This document shows, piece after piece, positions 54,714 through 64,000 of a stretch of DNA of 64,000 nt. Below the pieces are notes generated by a model that was given only the letters and a program-made list of their open reading frames with translations, ran no database searches and was not told the DNA's origin. This DNA comes from Bacillus sp. NEB1478. Lineage in GTDB: Bacteria > Bacillota > Bacilli > Bacillales > Fictibacillaceae. A program made the translations under genes and the position numbers. Location: assembly GCF_031582965.1 (NCBI RefSeq), contig NZ_CP134049.1:2046001-2110000 (forward strand), written 5' to 3'. How positions within the stretch are numbered: position 1 is the first letter of the stretch; each line of letters starts with the position of its first letter.

Positions 54714-55754
54714 CTAAGGAATAAGAACTACTTTTCCACAATTACCTTTAATCATTAGGTCAAAACCTTCTTCAAATTGTTCCATAGGAAGTGTATGCGT
54801 AATAATTGCCTCTGGCTGCATGCTGCCGGATTTAAGAAGTCCTGAAACTTGCTCCCACGTTTCATACATTTTTCTTCCTGTTATCCCTTGAACTGTTACT
54901 CCTTTGAAAACAACGTCATTCGTCAAGTCAATTTCAACAGGCTTTACGGGAAGGCTCAGAATGGATACTCTTCCTCCGTTTGTGATCATCTTAAATCCTT
55001 GATTGATCGCAACCGGGTGTCCGCTCATTTCACAAACAACATCTACACCATTTCCGTCTGTTAATTCCAGCACTTTTTCTACAGGATCCTCGTTTTTAGG
55101 ATTGATTACTGTTGAAGCTCCGACTTTTTTAGCTAGGTCCAGACGATATTCATTTAGATCAATAGCGATCACTTGGCTTGCGCCTGCAGCTTTGGCAACA
55201 TTTACAGCCATGACACCAATTGGACCACAACCAATAACAGCAACCGTTTTCCCTGTTACATCACCTGCTAAAACAGTGTGAACAGCGTTGCCCATCGGCT
55301 CTTGAATAGAGCCGTGTTCAAAAGGCATGTCAGGATCGTTCTTCCAAATATTTTCCGCAGGCATAGCCACATACTCCGCAAAGCAGCCATTGGTATCGAC
55401 ACCGATTATTTTTGTGTTTTTGCAAATATGGTACTGTCCTTTTAAACATTGTGGACAAGAATGACATACAATATGTGTTTCAGCTGAAACATGATCTCCA
55501 AGTTTCACATTTGTAACAGCGCTTCCAATCTTTTCTACAACACCTGAAAACTCATGACCAAATACATAAGGCGGTTTAACACGGCTTTGAGACCACTCGT
55601 CCCAAGTGTATATATGGACATCTGTTCCACAGATTGAAGTTGCTTTTACCTTAACCAAAACTTCATTTTCTTTAATTTCTGGAATGTCCACTGTTTCTAA
55701 CTTGGCACCATAACCCGCATGGTGCTTGATAATCGCTTTCATTTTCCCTTGCAA
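54714..55754 (-). CDS. tdh: L-threonine 3-dehydrogenase
   Basis: A 346-residue zinc-dependent NAD dehydrogenase that oxidises threonine to 2-amino-3-ketobutyrate. TTG at 55752-55754 is preferred, since GAGGAG lies 8 bases upstream and the product [10 protein letters not shown] aligns with known Tdh starts. The catalytic zinc Cys is in [10 protein letters not shown] near 40 and [12 protein letters not shown] lies near 68. The structural zinc cysteines are in [15 protein letters not shown] near 95, and the NAD fold [17 protein letters not shown] near 175. It is in an operon with kbl. Confidence 0.95.
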   Translation of the reverse strand: MQGKMKAIIKHHAGYGAKLETVDIPEIKENEVLVKVKATSICGTDVHIYTWDEWSQSRVKPPYVFGHEFSGVVEKIGSAVTNVKLGDHVSAETHIVCHSCPQCLKGQYHICKNTKIIGVDTNGCFAEYVAMPAENIWKNDPDMPFEHGSIQEPMGNAVHTVLAGDVTGKTVAVIGCGPIGVMAVNVAKAAGASQVIAIDLNEYRLDLAKKVGASTVINPKNEDPVEKVLELTDGNGVDVVCEMSGHPVAINQGFKMITNGGRVSILSLPVKPVEIDLTNDVVFKGVTVQGITGRKMYETWEQVSGLLKSGSMQPEAIITHTLPMEQFEEGFDLMIKGNCGKVVLIP

Positions 55755-55896
55755 TATAAACACTCCTCACAAAAATCAAAAAATCATTTCCACCCATATT
55801 GTACATTTAAAATTTTGTGAGGTAAAGGGCGGTGTTCATCTGAGGCGGACATTAGCAGATACCAAAAAAAATATCCGAAATTTTTTTTTGCGAGAA

Positions 55897-55934
55897 AAAA
55901 AGCCTTACTCCTATTAAAAGAAGTAAGGCATCTT
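55897..55934 (-). terminator. Terminator after korB
   Basis: On the minus strand GCCTTACT and AGTAAGGC pair, followed by TTTTTTTCTCG. Confidence 0.85.
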
Positions 55935-55935
55935 G

Positions 55936-56802
55936 TTACATAAATTCTGTCATCAACTGATTGAACTTTTCTTCTGGTAGATTTAAATCAACCTTTGAAA
56001 GAGCTTCTTTACTGTATCCATGAGCAAGATCTTGATATGAAGGTTTTACTTTATCTTGATAAATAATTCCCTTTACTAGACCTTTGTTTTCCATCAATGT
56101 CTGCATAGCCATCATGCGATTGGAAGAATCATAATTTTCAATCGTGCTGAGACTTACGAGATGTTCTTTAAACCAATCGTATGTGTTTACTTTGTTATAA
56201 GTAACACAAGGCGAGAATACGTTGATGAGAGAGAAACCTTTATGGTTAATACCTGCTTCAATAATGGAAGTCAGTTCTTTTAAATCAGTTGAGAAGCTTT
56301 GTGCAACAAAAGTAGCGCCAGCTGTTAAAGCCAATTCCATGACTCCGATAGCTGATTCAACGGAACCTTCAGGTGTACTCTTTGTTTTAAATCCAACATC
56401 TGATCGAGGAGATGTTTGACCTTTTGTCAATCCATAGATTTGGTTATCCATTACGATATATGTAATATCGATATTTCTTCTGATTGCATGAACAGTGTGG
56501 CCCATACCAATAGCAAATCCATCACCGTCACCGCCAGATGCTATAACTGTAAGATCTCTATTTGCCATCTTAACGCCTTGTGCAATAGGAAGGGATCGCC
56601 CATGAATACCATGGAATCCATATGATTTTATATAACCTGATATACGACCAGAACAGCCAATACCAGATACTACAGCTAGATTATCAGGCTCTAGTCCAAC
56701 ATTTGCTGCTGCTCTTTGAATGGCAGCTTGTACTGAAAAGTCTCCGCATCCCGGGCACCAGTTGGGCTTGATACTATTACGAAATTCTTTAAATGTAGCC
56801 AT
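55936..56802 (-). CDS. korB: 2-oxoacid:ferredoxin oxidoreductase, beta subunit
   Basis: A 288-residue thiamine-diphosphate subunit of a 2-oxoglutarate (or other 2-oxoacid) ferredoxin oxidoreductase. Cluster cysteines are in NWCPGCGDF near residue 14 and GIGCSGRISGY near 47. The ThDP motif is GGDGDGFAIGMGH near 90 followed by MDNQIYGLTKGQ. It begins 1 base after the alpha subunit. Together they link the TCA cycle to reduced ferredoxin. They lie between spoVS and tdh, where B. subtilis has none. Confidence 0.92.
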   Translation of the reverse strand: MATFKEFRNSIKPNWCPGCGDFSVQAAIQRAAANVGLEPDNLAVVSGIGCSGRISGYIKSYGFHGIHGRSLPIAQGVKMANRDLTVIASGGDGDGFAIGMGHTVHAIRRNIDITYIVMDNQIYGLTKGQTSPRSDVGFKTKSTPEGSVESAIGVMELALTAGATFVAQSFSTDLKELTSIIEAGINHKGFSLINVFSPCVTYNKVNTYDWFKEHLVSLSTIENYDSSNRMMAMQTLMENKGLVKGIIYQDKVKPSYQDLAHGYSKEALSKVDLNLPEEKFNQLMTEFM

Positions 56803-56803
56803 A

Positions 56804-58546
56804 TTAAACCAGCTCCTTGCATTTCATGACAACTTCAGATGGAAGGAATGGATTCCCATCATATTTTAACAAGTTTCTAATCTTTTCATGCTGACCTACA
56901 TTCATCTTAAGAATATTAGCCAGTTGACCAGTAGCATTATGTTCCACAACGATAACGGTCTTAGCACTCTCTACCAGCATTTTCATTTCATCAGCTGGGA
57001 ATGGGTGAACAAGACGAATATGCGCATGGTTCACTTTAAATCCTTCAGCTTCTAAACGAGGCATTGCTTCTTCTATAACTCCTCTTGTAGAGTTGAAACC
57101 TACTAATAAAATATCAGCTTCTTCATGAGGTGTTTGTTTTACTACAGGTACATTAAATTTAAGACTATCAAGCTTGCGAAGACGCTTATCCATCTGTTTT
57201 TGGCGGTTAGCTGCCACCTCTGATGGTTTTCCTGTCTCATCATGTTCTACACCAGTTACATGGTGAATACCATTTTTCATTCCAGGAATAACTCTTGGTG
57301 ATACGCCATCCTCAGTAACTTCATAACGTTTGAAGTATCCGTCTTTATCGTCGGAATCAGGCAATTCTTGAGACGGGTCAAGTTTTCCACGGCGAATTTC
57401 TACTTTACTAAAGTCCAGCGGTTCAACAGACTGCTTTCCTAATGAAAGCTGAAGATCTGTTAATAGAATAACAGGACATTGGAATTCTTCTGAAATATTT
57501 AGTGCTTCTACCGCATCATAAAAAGCTTCTTCTACCGTACTTGGAGCCATGACTACTTTTGGAATTTCTCCATGTGTTCCATAAATCATGGCCATCAGAT
57601 CCGATTGTTCTTGCTTTGTCGGCAATCCTGTTGAAGGTCCACCACGCTGGGTATCAACAACAACTAATGGCACTTCAGTCATACCTGAGAGACCGATAGC
57701 TTCCATCATTAACGATAATCCTGGCCCAGCAGATGAAGTGATTGTTCTTACACCTGCATAGTTAGCACCGATCGCCATCGTACACGCTGCGATTTCATCT
57801 TCTGTTTGTATAACTGTACCGCCGAATTCAGGGAGCTTTTTGATCAAATACTCCATAATTTCTGAAGCAGGTGTGATCGGGTAAGCTGACATGAAACGAA
57901 CACCACCGGCTACAAAACCAAGAGCGATTGCGTCATTCCCTATCATGAACATTCTTTTCTTTCCATCAGCTTTATTAAGCTGGAATCCATCAATTTGACC
58001 GCCGGCAAGTTCATTGAAACGATCAGCACCTCTTTGGATCGCTTCCATGTTCTTTTCAACAACTTTTTCCCCTTTACGAGAAAAAATCTCTTCTACTACT
58101 TCTTTATAACTTTCAACAGGCAATCCTAATACAGCGCTAGTTGCACCGATCGCGACCATGTTTTTCATAAGTGATGTGCCTAATTCAGTTGCAATCTCGG
58201 TGAATGGCACCGCATATAATCTGACATTAGAATCTTCTGGTACGGTAGGATTGAATTTCGAATCACCAATTACAACTCCGCCTGAACGCAACTCATGAAC
58301 ATTTACGTCAATCGTTTCCTGATCAAAAGCAATTAAAATATCTAAATCATCAGAGATAGAACGGGTTTCACTTGTGCTTACACGAATTTTATTGTTGGTA
58401 TGACCGCCCTTAATTCTCGAAGAAAAATGACGATAGCTATAAAGATAATAACCTTGTCGATTCATTGCAATCGCAAAAATTTCACCTGTGCTATCAATAC
58501 CTTCCCCTTGCTGTCCGCCAACTTTCCAAGAAAGTTGATCAATCAT
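56804..58546 (-). CDS. korA: 2-oxoacid:ferredoxin oxidoreductase, alpha (gamma-alpha fused) subunit
   Basis: A 580-residue protein. The N-terminal 190 residues are the gamma domain (WKVGGQQGEGIDSTGEIFA, FSSRIKGGHTNN). The alpha part follows with MIGNDAIALGFVAGGVRFMSAYPITPASEIM in outline, QTEDEIAACTMAIGA, TSSAGPGLSLM and RGGPSTGLPTKQEQSDL. ATG at 58544-58546 is chosen, AAAGGG lying 8 bases upstream. It is co-transcribed with korB. Substrate specificity between 2-oxoglutarate and pyruvate is not certain. Confidence 0.92.
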   Translation of the reverse strand: MIDQLSWKVGGQQGEGIDSTGEIFAIAMNRQGYYLYSYRHFSSRIKGGHTNNKIRVSTSETRSISDDLDILIAFDQETIDVNVHELRSGGVVIGDSKFNPTVPEDSNVRLYAVPFTEIATELGTSLMKNMVAIGATSAVLGLPVESYKEVVEEIFSRKGEKVVEKNMEAIQRGADRFNELAGGQIDGFQLNKADGKKRMFMIGNDAIALGFVAGGVRFMSAYPITPASEIMEYLIKKLPEFGGTVIQTEDEIAACTMAIGANYAGVRTITSSAGPGLSLMMEAIGLSGMTEVPLVVVDTQRGGPSTGLPTKQEQSDLMAMIYGTHGEIPKVVMAPSTVEEAFYDAVEALNISEEFQCPVILLTDLQLSLGKQSVEPLDFSKVEIRRGKLDPSQELPDSDDKDGYFKRYEVTEDGVSPRVIPGMKNGIHHVTGVEHDETGKPSEVAANRQKQMDKRLRKLDSLKFNVPVVKQTPHEEADILLVGFNSTRGVIEEAMPRLEAEGFKVNHAHIRLVHPFPADEMKMLVESAKTVIVVEHNATGQLANILKMNVGQHEKIRNLLKYDGNPFLPSEVVMKCKELV

Positions 58547-58908
58547 GTACTCCACCCTTTCAGTTACCCAAACGTTATTGTTAAAATCAAATCATTTATG
58601 CATGTATTGCATCATGCTGTATCCAACGTTTGATGCGTTAATATAATTATGTACTAAACGTCTACAATTCTAGACTTAACTTAATAAAAATGCAAGTATT
58701 CAGGGTAAATTATTCAAACAATTTCAAAAAAAGTAAATACATGTAAAACGGATAAAAATTATCAATCATAACATTCATTTCTAGAGCTGCCGTTTATATT
58801 CCTTCAACTAAAGTACTTACTTTAAAAAAAACTCAAATTTCGAATTCTGCCATTCAATTCCCTAGAACTTTCCAAAATTTTTCTCACCTATCTCTTATAT
58901 TTAATCAC

Positions 58909-58950
58909 AAAAAAACCTGCTTGCTCTTTTTAAAAAAGGTAAGCAGGTTA
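58909..58950 (-). terminator. Terminator after spoVS
   Basis: On the minus strand AACCTGCTT and AAGCAGGTT pair, followed by TTTTTTG. The region 58547-58908 to its left in map order holds only the korA leader and AT-rich sequence. Confidence 0.8.
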
Positions 58951-58956
58951 TCCACG

Positions 58957-59217
58957 TTATCGTGGTTCAACTATTAGTTTGATTGCCGTTCTTTCTTCCC
59001 CGTCAATTAAGATATCTGTAAAAGCTGGTATACAAATGAGGTCAACTCCGCTCGGTGCAACAAATCCTCTAGCAATCGCTACTGCCTTTACAGCTTGATT
59101 CAATGCACCCGCTCCGATTGCTTGAATTTCAGCGCCTCCTCTTTCCCGGAGAACGCCAGCAAGTGCACCAGCTACAGAATTAGGGTTGGATTTTGCTGAA
59201 ACTTTTAATATTTCCAT
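58957..59217 (-). CDS. spoVS: Stage V sporulation protein S
   Basis: An 86-residue, extremely conserved Alba-like protein (MEILKVSAKSNPNSVAGALAG and on, ending KLIVEPR). In B. subtilis it affects septation, coat assembly and the shift from biofilm to spores. GGAGG lies upstream of ATG 59215-59217. It is followed by its own terminator. Confidence 0.96.
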   Translation of the reverse strand: MEILKVSAKSNPNSVAGALAGVLRERGGAEIQAIGAGALNQAVKAVAIARGFVAPSGVDLICIPAFTDILIDGEERTAIKLIVEPR

Positions 59218-59801
59218 TGTTTTGAACCTCCTTCAGGATAGATACCTGTTCTACTATATTCATTGATTATGGCTTGTATTCCTGCGGCGGCAAAATTACA
59301 TTCTATCTCTTTATTAATAATTGTCCCCATGCAGGCAGTCTTCCTAATAAACCCCGGTTATCTGTTCCCTTAACCGTTTTCATTCAAACCTATCTTAACT
59401 AAGGGCAGATAACTTATCTGATAAATTTATTAGTATTATTTGTAATTTTCAGTGATCAAAAGTCATGCTTTAATAAAAAAGAGAAGGTAAGATTCGCCTT
59501 TTGTTCGTCACATATGGTATTTTTCACCCAAATAACTATATTTCAACAATGTGCAGCTTTTCCAAGTATAATTTGTAAAAAAAAACGATTCCTCATTTTT
59601 AGAAGAATCGTTCTTGTTTAGAATATATTTTCAAAAGTATGTTCTGTTAGACTCTATTGTTTTAGGTAATTCTCAGAAAATAGGGCTTTAAACGAGCGAG
59701 AAAACTCGGCTATTCATCCGCCGAAGAATCTTGAAATACACTCATCAGTAATAGTTACATACCAAAATCAAAATAAAAAAAGTGGCGGGAATCCACCACT
59801 T
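59218..59801. other. Gene-free stretch between rny and spoVS (no ymdB)
   Basis: About 580 bases. B. subtilis has ymdB here; I see no YmdB motif on either strand. A hairpin ACGATTC...GAATCGT at about 59583-59612 followed by TTCTTG looks like a leftover terminator. A minus-strand open frame of 42 codons (59205-59330) overlaps the spoVS start and is probably chance. Confidence 0.55.
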
Positions 59802-59804
59802 TTA
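59774..59804 (-). terminator. Terminator after rny
   Basis: On the minus strand AAAGTGGTGG and CCGCCACTTT (one G-T pair) form a stem followed by TTTTATTTTG. Confidence 0.82.
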
Positions 59805-61367
59805 TTTTGCGTACTCAACTGCCCTTGTCTCACGAATGACCGTTACTTTAATATGACCTGGATAATCCAGTTCGTTTTCGATTTTCTTCGTAATATCACG
59901 AGCTAGCCTGTATGAAGCTACATCATCAATCAAATCAGGTTTTACCATAATTCGTATTTCACGACCAGCTTGAATAGCAAAAGATTTTTCTACTCCTTCG
60001 AAAGATTCGGAAATCTCTTCTAGCTTTTCAAGTCTTCTGATATACGTTTCTAAAGTTTCACGTCTTGCACCTGGCCTAGCAGCTGATAAAGCATCTGCTG
60101 CTGCTACAAGGGTTGCAATAATTGAAGTTGGTTCTGTATCACCATGATGTGACGCTATACTGTTAATAACTACTGGATGTTCTTTGTATTTCGTTGCTAA
60201 TTCAACACCAATGTCTACGTGACTTCCTTCAACTTCATGATCAATTGCCTTTCCGATATCATGAAGAAGTCCAGCACGTCTAGCAAGATGTACATCTTCT
60301 CCGATTTCCGCTGCCATTAGACCAGCTAAATAAGCAACTTCGATGGAGTGTTTCAAAACATTTTGACCGTAGCTAGTACGATACTTCAAGCGGCCAAGGA
60401 TTTTGATAAGATCAGGGTGAAGTCCATGAACTCCAACTTCGAAAGTAGTTTGCTCTCCAACTTCACGAATGTACTCATCCACTTCTCTTCGTGATTTTTC
60501 AACCATTTCTTCAATTCGCGCAGGATGAATTCTTCCATCCTGTACAAGCTTATCCAATGCCATTCGCGCAATCTCTCGACGAATTGGATCAAAACCAGAC
60601 AAAATGACTGCTTCCGGAGTATCATCAATAATCAAGTCAATACCGGTTAGTGTTTCAAGTGTTCTGATGTTTCGACCTTCACGTCCAATAATTCTTCCTT
60701 TCATTTCATCATTCGGAAGATTTACAACAGAAACCGTTGTTTCTGCTACGTGATCGGCTGCGCAGCGTTGGATAGCCAGTGAAAGAATTTCTTTCCCTTT
60801 CTTGTCCGCTTCTTCTTTTGCACGGTTTTCCATTTCTCTTACCATCATTGCCAATTCATGTGTCATTTCACTTTCTGCTTCAGTCATGATAATTTGGCGT
60901 GCTTCATCTCTGGTAATATTGGAAATGCGCTCAAGCTCTCGTTGCTGTTCCTCCAGCAATTCCTCCACTTTGCTTTCAATCTCTTCAATTTGTCGTTGTT
61001 TTTTGGTGAGAGATTCTTCGCGCCTCTCTAACGTTTCTTCTTTCTTGTCTAGAGTTTCACTTTTTCTGTCAAGAATCTCTTCTTTTTGAACCAATCGATG
61101 TTCTTGTTTTTGTAGCTCGCTTCGACGTTCGCGAATTTCGCGCTCTGCTTCGGTTCGCATCTTATGGATTTCATCTTTTGCTTCTAACAGCGCTTCCTTC
61201 TTGTTTGCGTCAGCGTCGCGCTTTGCATCTTCAACAATTTGCGCAGCTGCTCGCTCTGCGCTTGAAATCTTCGCTTCAGCAATGGATTTCCTAACAAGAT
61301 ATCCGACAATTGCACCGACACCTAATGAGATAAGCAAACTGGAGATGAATACTAAAAGACTCGGCAT
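59802..61367 (-). CDS. rny: Ribonuclease Y
   Basis: A 521-residue membrane-anchored endoribonuclease that starts mRNA decay. ATG at 61365-61367 with AGGAGG upstream is chosen. It has one N-terminal transmembrane helix (residues 3-24), then a long charged coiled coil to about 200. The KH domain contains [15 protein letters not shown] near 220, and the HD domain has [10 protein letters not shown] near 340 and [12 protein letters not shown] near 370. It partners with the RicA complex, one subunit of which (ymcA) is in this window. Confidence 0.96.
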   Translation of the reverse strand: MPSLLVFISSLLISLGVGAIVGYLVRKSIAEAKISSAERAAAQIVEDAKRDADANKKEALLEAKDEIHKMRTEAEREIRERRSELQKQEHRLVQKEEILDRKSETLDKKEETLERREESLTKKQRQIEEIESKVEELLEEQQRELERISNITRDEARQIIMTEAESEMTHELAMMVREMENRAKEEADKKGKEILSLAIQRCAADHVAETTVSVVNLPNDEMKGRIIGREGRNIRTLETLTGIDLIIDDTPEAVILSGFDPIRREIARMALDKLVQDGRIHPARIEEMVEKSRREVDEYIREVGEQTTFEVGVHGLHPDLIKILGRLKYRTSYGQNVLKHSIEVAYLAGLMAAEIGEDVHLARRAGLLHDIGKAIDHEVEGSHVDIGVELATKYKEHPVVINSIASHHGDTEPTSIIATLVAAADALSAARPGARRETLETYIRRLEKLEEISESFEGVEKSFAIQAGREIRIMVKPDLIDDVASYRLARDITKKIENELDYPGHIKVTVIRETRAVEYAK

Positions 61368-61621
61368 ATTTCCACCTCCTCTTGCTTTCTGCTTTTCATA
61401 CTGCATTTCTTGGCGTCATTCGTGTTACATGTGCTGTGCACCATTCATGTCGTACAAATACTATACATATCTTTTAATTTCATAAGAAATCAAAATATAT
61501 CTCCATTTTATAGGTGTCCCAAATGCTTGTCAAGAGAGTCAATCTTCTATAATAATTGCTTGAAATAAAAATAGCAAGGAGCATTATGTGACATAAATTA
61601 GCATTTTTTTCTGTAAAACAA

Positions 61622-61656
61622 ATAAAAAGACCGATCTTAATCGACCGGTCTTTGCG
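61622..61656 (-). terminator. Terminator after recA
   Basis: On the minus strand AAAGACCG and CGGTCTTT pair, followed by TTATTTG. Confidence 0.85.
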
Positions 61657-61658
61657 TT

Positions 61659-62699
61659 TTATTCCGTTAGTTCAAACTCTTCTGTAGGAGCAGGAGCTTC
61701 AATTTCCCCTTTGCCCTCTAATTGATAATAGTTACGAATTTCAGTAACAATGGCAGAAGCAATTTCTGGATTTTCTTTTAAAAATTGTTTAGAGTTTTCA
61801 CGGCCTTGCCCTAAACGCTCACCTTCATATGAGTACCAAGCACCACTTTTTTGAACGATATCAATATCTGATCCGATATCCAGAATTTCACCTTGATAGG
61901 AAATTCCTTCTCCATACATGATATCAACTTCAGCTGTTCTAAATGGTGGAGCTACTTTGTTTTTAACAACTTTAATCTTTGTTTTGTTACCAACAACGTC
62001 TTGACCTTGTTTAAGCTGTTCAGCACGTCGAACTTCCAAACGAACAGATGAGTAGAACTTTAATGCTCTTCCCCCTGGTGTAGTTTCTGGGTTTCCGAAC
62101 ATAACTCCGACTTTTTCACGAATCTGGTTAATAAAGATCGCAATTGTTTTCGATTTATTAATCGCTCCAGAAAGCTTACGCAATGCTTGAGACATAAGTC
62201 GAGCCTGCAAACCAACGTGAGAGTCACCCATCTCACCTTCAATTTCAGCTTTTGGAACAAGCGCCGCAACAGAGTCAATGACTAAAATATCAACAGCTCC
62301 GCTTCGAACCAATGCTTCTGCAATTTCTAAAGCTTGTTCTCCTGTATCGGGCTGAGATAACAATAACTCATCAATATTTACACCGAGCTTTTGTGCATAA
62401 TCAGGATCTAATGCATGTTCAGCATCAATAAATGCTGCTTGTCCGCCATTTCGCTGTACTTCAGCAATCGCATGAAGCGCAACAGTTGTTTTACCTGAAG
62501 ATTCTGGTCCATAAACCTCAATAATTCTTCCTCTCGGATAACCGCCGATACCTAATGCAATGTCTAAGGTGATAGAACCGCTGGAAACTGTAGAAATTCG
62601 CTGTTCTGTTTGTTCTCCAAGTTTCATAATGGAACCTTTACCAAATTGCTTTTCAATTTGACGAAGCGCCATATCTAAAGCCGCTTTTCTGTCGCTCAT
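61659..62699 (-). CDS. recA: Recombinase RecA
   Basis: A 346-residue strand-exchange protein and co-protease for LexA. ATG at 62697-62699 with GAGGAG 8 bases upstream is chosen. Walker A is GPESSGKTT near residue 65, Walker [11 protein letters not shown] near 140, and loop L1 region [23 protein letters not shown] in outline. The C-terminus is acidic ([11 protein letters not shown]). An SOS box lies upstream. Confidence 0.97.
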   Translation of the reverse strand: MSDRKAALDMALRQIEKQFGKGSIMKLGEQTEQRISTVSSGSITLDIALGIGGYPRGRIIEVYGPESSGKTTVALHAIAEVQRNGGQAAFIDAEHALDPDYAQKLGVNIDELLLSQPDTGEQALEIAEALVRSGAVDILVIDSVAALVPKAEIEGEMGDSHVGLQARLMSQALRKLSGAINKSKTIAIFINQIREKVGVMFGNPETTPGGRALKFYSSVRLEVRRAEQLKQGQDVVGNKTKIKVVKNKVAPPFRTAEVDIMYGEGISYQGEILDIGSDIDIVQKSGAWYSYEGERLGQGRENSKQFLKENPEIASAIVTEIRNYYQLEGKGEIEAPAPTEEFELTE

Positions 62700-62809
62700 T
62701 ACATTCACTCCTCTAAATTGTTCACACATTTATTTTTAAGTCATTATTTCTTTGTTTGTTTACTACTTTTCTATCATATCTCTTTTTAGCGCATTTGCCA
62801 ATCATTTTA

Positions 62810-62823
62810 CGAACATTTATTCG
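62810..62823. promoter_or_regulatory. LexA (SOS) box upstream of recA
   Basis: CGAAC-ATTT-ATTCG: one change from CGAAC-N4-GTTCG. It lies about 110 bases upstream of the recA start, in the usual recA promoter position, just before the cinA stop codon. Confidence 0.7.
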
Positions 62824-62829
62824 ATAAAT

Positions 62830-64000
62830 TCATTGACCTTTTTTGACCATTTGATTCATATAGAAAAATCCGTATTTTACCGTTCTCTCCCGAATAGCTT
62901 TTCTTGAGCCTGCAAGCTGTAAAGAGAAAGATATTGTTTCTCCGGCATTAGAAATCGCTATAAATACAGTTCCTGCATTTTTCTCTTCTTGTTTCTCAGG
63001 ACCTGCTACTCCTGTAAAACTTATTCCATAGTCTGCATTTGTCATGTTTCTAATTTTTTCAGCCATCCATTCAGCGCATTCCTTACTCACAGCACCATGC
63101 TGCTTCAAAAGTTTCTCAGGCACACCAAGAAGGGTTTGTTTTAATTCATTCGAATAAACAACTGCGCCTCCCTTAAAAATAGCAGATGCACCAGGGATAT
63201 CCGTAATAACTTTGCTAAAAAGTCCGCCTGTTAAACTCTCGGCTGACGCAATAGTGGCATTTTTCTTAAGCAATGAATCTATCACACAACCCTCTAATGT
63301 ATCAAGATCATACCCATAAAAATAGGAGGATGTTTTGCTTAATATTTTTTCCTCCGTCTCGTCCAGCAGTTTTTCTGCTTCAAGTTGAACAGAATGAACA
63401 GCCGTTAATCGAATTGTTACTTCATGCTCTGAAGCTAATGGTGCGATGGTTGGGTTACTTTGTTTTTCGATTAAATCTTGAAGCTCTGTTTCCAATGCAG
63501 ATTCCCCGATTCCAAAAAACTTTAATACACGGGAATAAAGTTTTGTTTTCGTTTCGGATTGAGACTCCAAAAATGGAATCACGAATTTTTGAAACATCGG
63601 TTTCATTTCGCTCGGAGGGCCAGGCAACAAGATACAAGTCATTCCTTCATCAGAAAATGCCATCCCAGGGGCCATTCCATTTTCATTTGGGAATACTACA
63701 GAATCTTTAATAATCAACGCTTGCTTCTCATTATTAGGCGTCATCTTTCGATTAGTCTGTACAAAATAATTTTTTATGTACTGCAGTGATCGTTCGTCAT
63801 GCACAAGCTCTTTTTGAAAAACATCAGCAATCGTTTCTTTCGTCAAGTCATCTTTAGTAGGTCCAAGTCCTCCCGTGAAAATCAAAAGGTTTGATCGTGT
63901 TTTGGCAATTTGAATGACAGATGCAAGCCTCTTGGCATTATCTCCTGCTACAGAATGGTAAAATACATTCACACCGATATCTGCTAGGTTTTTCGAGATA
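62830..64000 (-). CDS. cinA: CinA family protein (competence/damage-inducible), 5' end outside window
   Basis: The reading frame stays open to the right edge (ISKNLADIGVNVFYHSV precedes the first internal start), so the N-terminal 30 or so residues are missing from the window. Visible are the MoaB-like domain (NLLIFTGGLGPTKDDLTKE near the edge, LPGPPSEMKPMFQ) and the C-terminal nicotinamide mononucleotide deamidase-like domain (ASAESLTGGLFSKVITDIPGAS in outline, GISFTGVAGPEKQEEKNAGTV). CinA lies upstream of recA in many Firmicutes and they can be co-expressed during competence. The visible part is intact. Confidence 0.94.
   Translation of the reverse strand, partial: ISKNLADIGVNVFYHSVAGDNAKRLASVIQIAKTRSNLLIFTGGLGPTKDDLTKETIADVFQKELVHDERSLQYIKNYFVQTNRKMTPNNEKQALIIKDSVVFPNENGMAPGMAFSDEGMTCILLPGPPSEMKPMFQKFVIPFLESQSETKTKLYSRVLKFFGIGESALETELQDLIEKQSNPTIAPLASEHEVTIRLTAVHSVQLEAEKLLDETEEKILSKTSSYFYGYDLDTLEGCVIDSLLKKNATIASAESLTGGLFSKVITDIPGASAIFKGGAVVYSNELKQTLLGVPEKLLKQHGAVSKECAEWMAEKIRNMTNADYGISFTGVAGPEKQEEKNAGTVFIAISNAGETISFSLQLAGSRKAIRERTVKYGFFYMNQMVKKGQ

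Noticed and set aside
59205..59330. Minus-strand open frame of 42 codons overlapping the spoVS start
   Set aside because: It contains the spoVS ribosome site and overlaps its start; no known family; likely chance.

Overview
The window is a stretch of chromosome from an endospore-forming member of the Bacillaceae. Spore genes (sspO, sspP, spoVK, spoVS, cotE, sirA, a YhcN-type lipoprotein), low-GC sequence, AGGAGG-type ribosome sites and Bacillus-type LexA and GlnR operators all point there. Read from right to left, the conserved genes follow the order I know from Bacillus subtilis: cinA, recA, rny, spoVS, tdh, kbl, miaB, ymcA, cotE, mutS, mutL, miaA, hfq, spoVK, hflX, ynbB, glnR, glnA, lexA, yneA, yneB, ynzC, tkt, sirA, yneF, ccdA, ccdC, yneK, sspP, sspO, acnA. 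Differences from that order mark the accessory DNA. It is not B. subtilis itself; I cannot name the genus with confidence.

The most striking part is 2.7-11.8 kb, a complete selenium locus placed between the yneK-like gene and sspP. It holds selA, a SelW-like gene with an in-frame TGA (Cys-Met-Met-Sec), a selD that itself has an in-frame TGA at the catalytic position, selB, and a gene for tRNA-Sec (anticodon TCA, long variable arm). Both TGA codons are followed by a small GC-rich hairpin with a G at the start of the loop, at the distance expected of a bacterial SECIS element. The selB operon continues without a break into a glycosyltransferase with SenB-like features and a PhnC/PhnE/PhnD-type ABC importer. 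This suggests a selenium uptake and selenosugar branch beside the selenocysteine pathway. A tRNA 2-selenouridine synthase gene (mnmH/selU) sits at 18.7-19.7 kb. Three perfect DnaA boxes lie between selB and selC.

From 12 to 25 kb the window is mostly core: cytochrome c maturation genes ccdA and ccdC with a solitary MnhB-like gene between them, a VanY-type carboxypeptidase, a heterodimeric ABC exporter, yneF, sirA, tkt, and the lexA/yneA SOS divergon with three LexA boxes.

From 26 to 35.7 kb lies an accessory block between lexA and glnA. The 3' end of glnA plus its terminator is present three times as direct repeats (26.0, 32.4 and 35.7 kb). This divides the block into a sugar-nucleotide/glycosyltransferase module with an orphan LysR gene, and a visibly GC-richer module (P-loop kinase, S51 peptidase, SRPBCC protein, MerR regulator). 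A short segment shared next to two of these copies may be the fossil tail of an integrase gene. The repeats look like attachment-site scars.

From 35.7 kb to the end the order is core again, with local additions: a XerC-like recombinase lacking usual catalytic residues, a pair of about 125-bp inverted-repeat-ended elements after mutS, a five-unit 20-21 bp array upstream of cotE that resembles the end of a Tn7-like transposon, and a korAB oxidoreductase pair. No ymdB is found between rny and spoVS.
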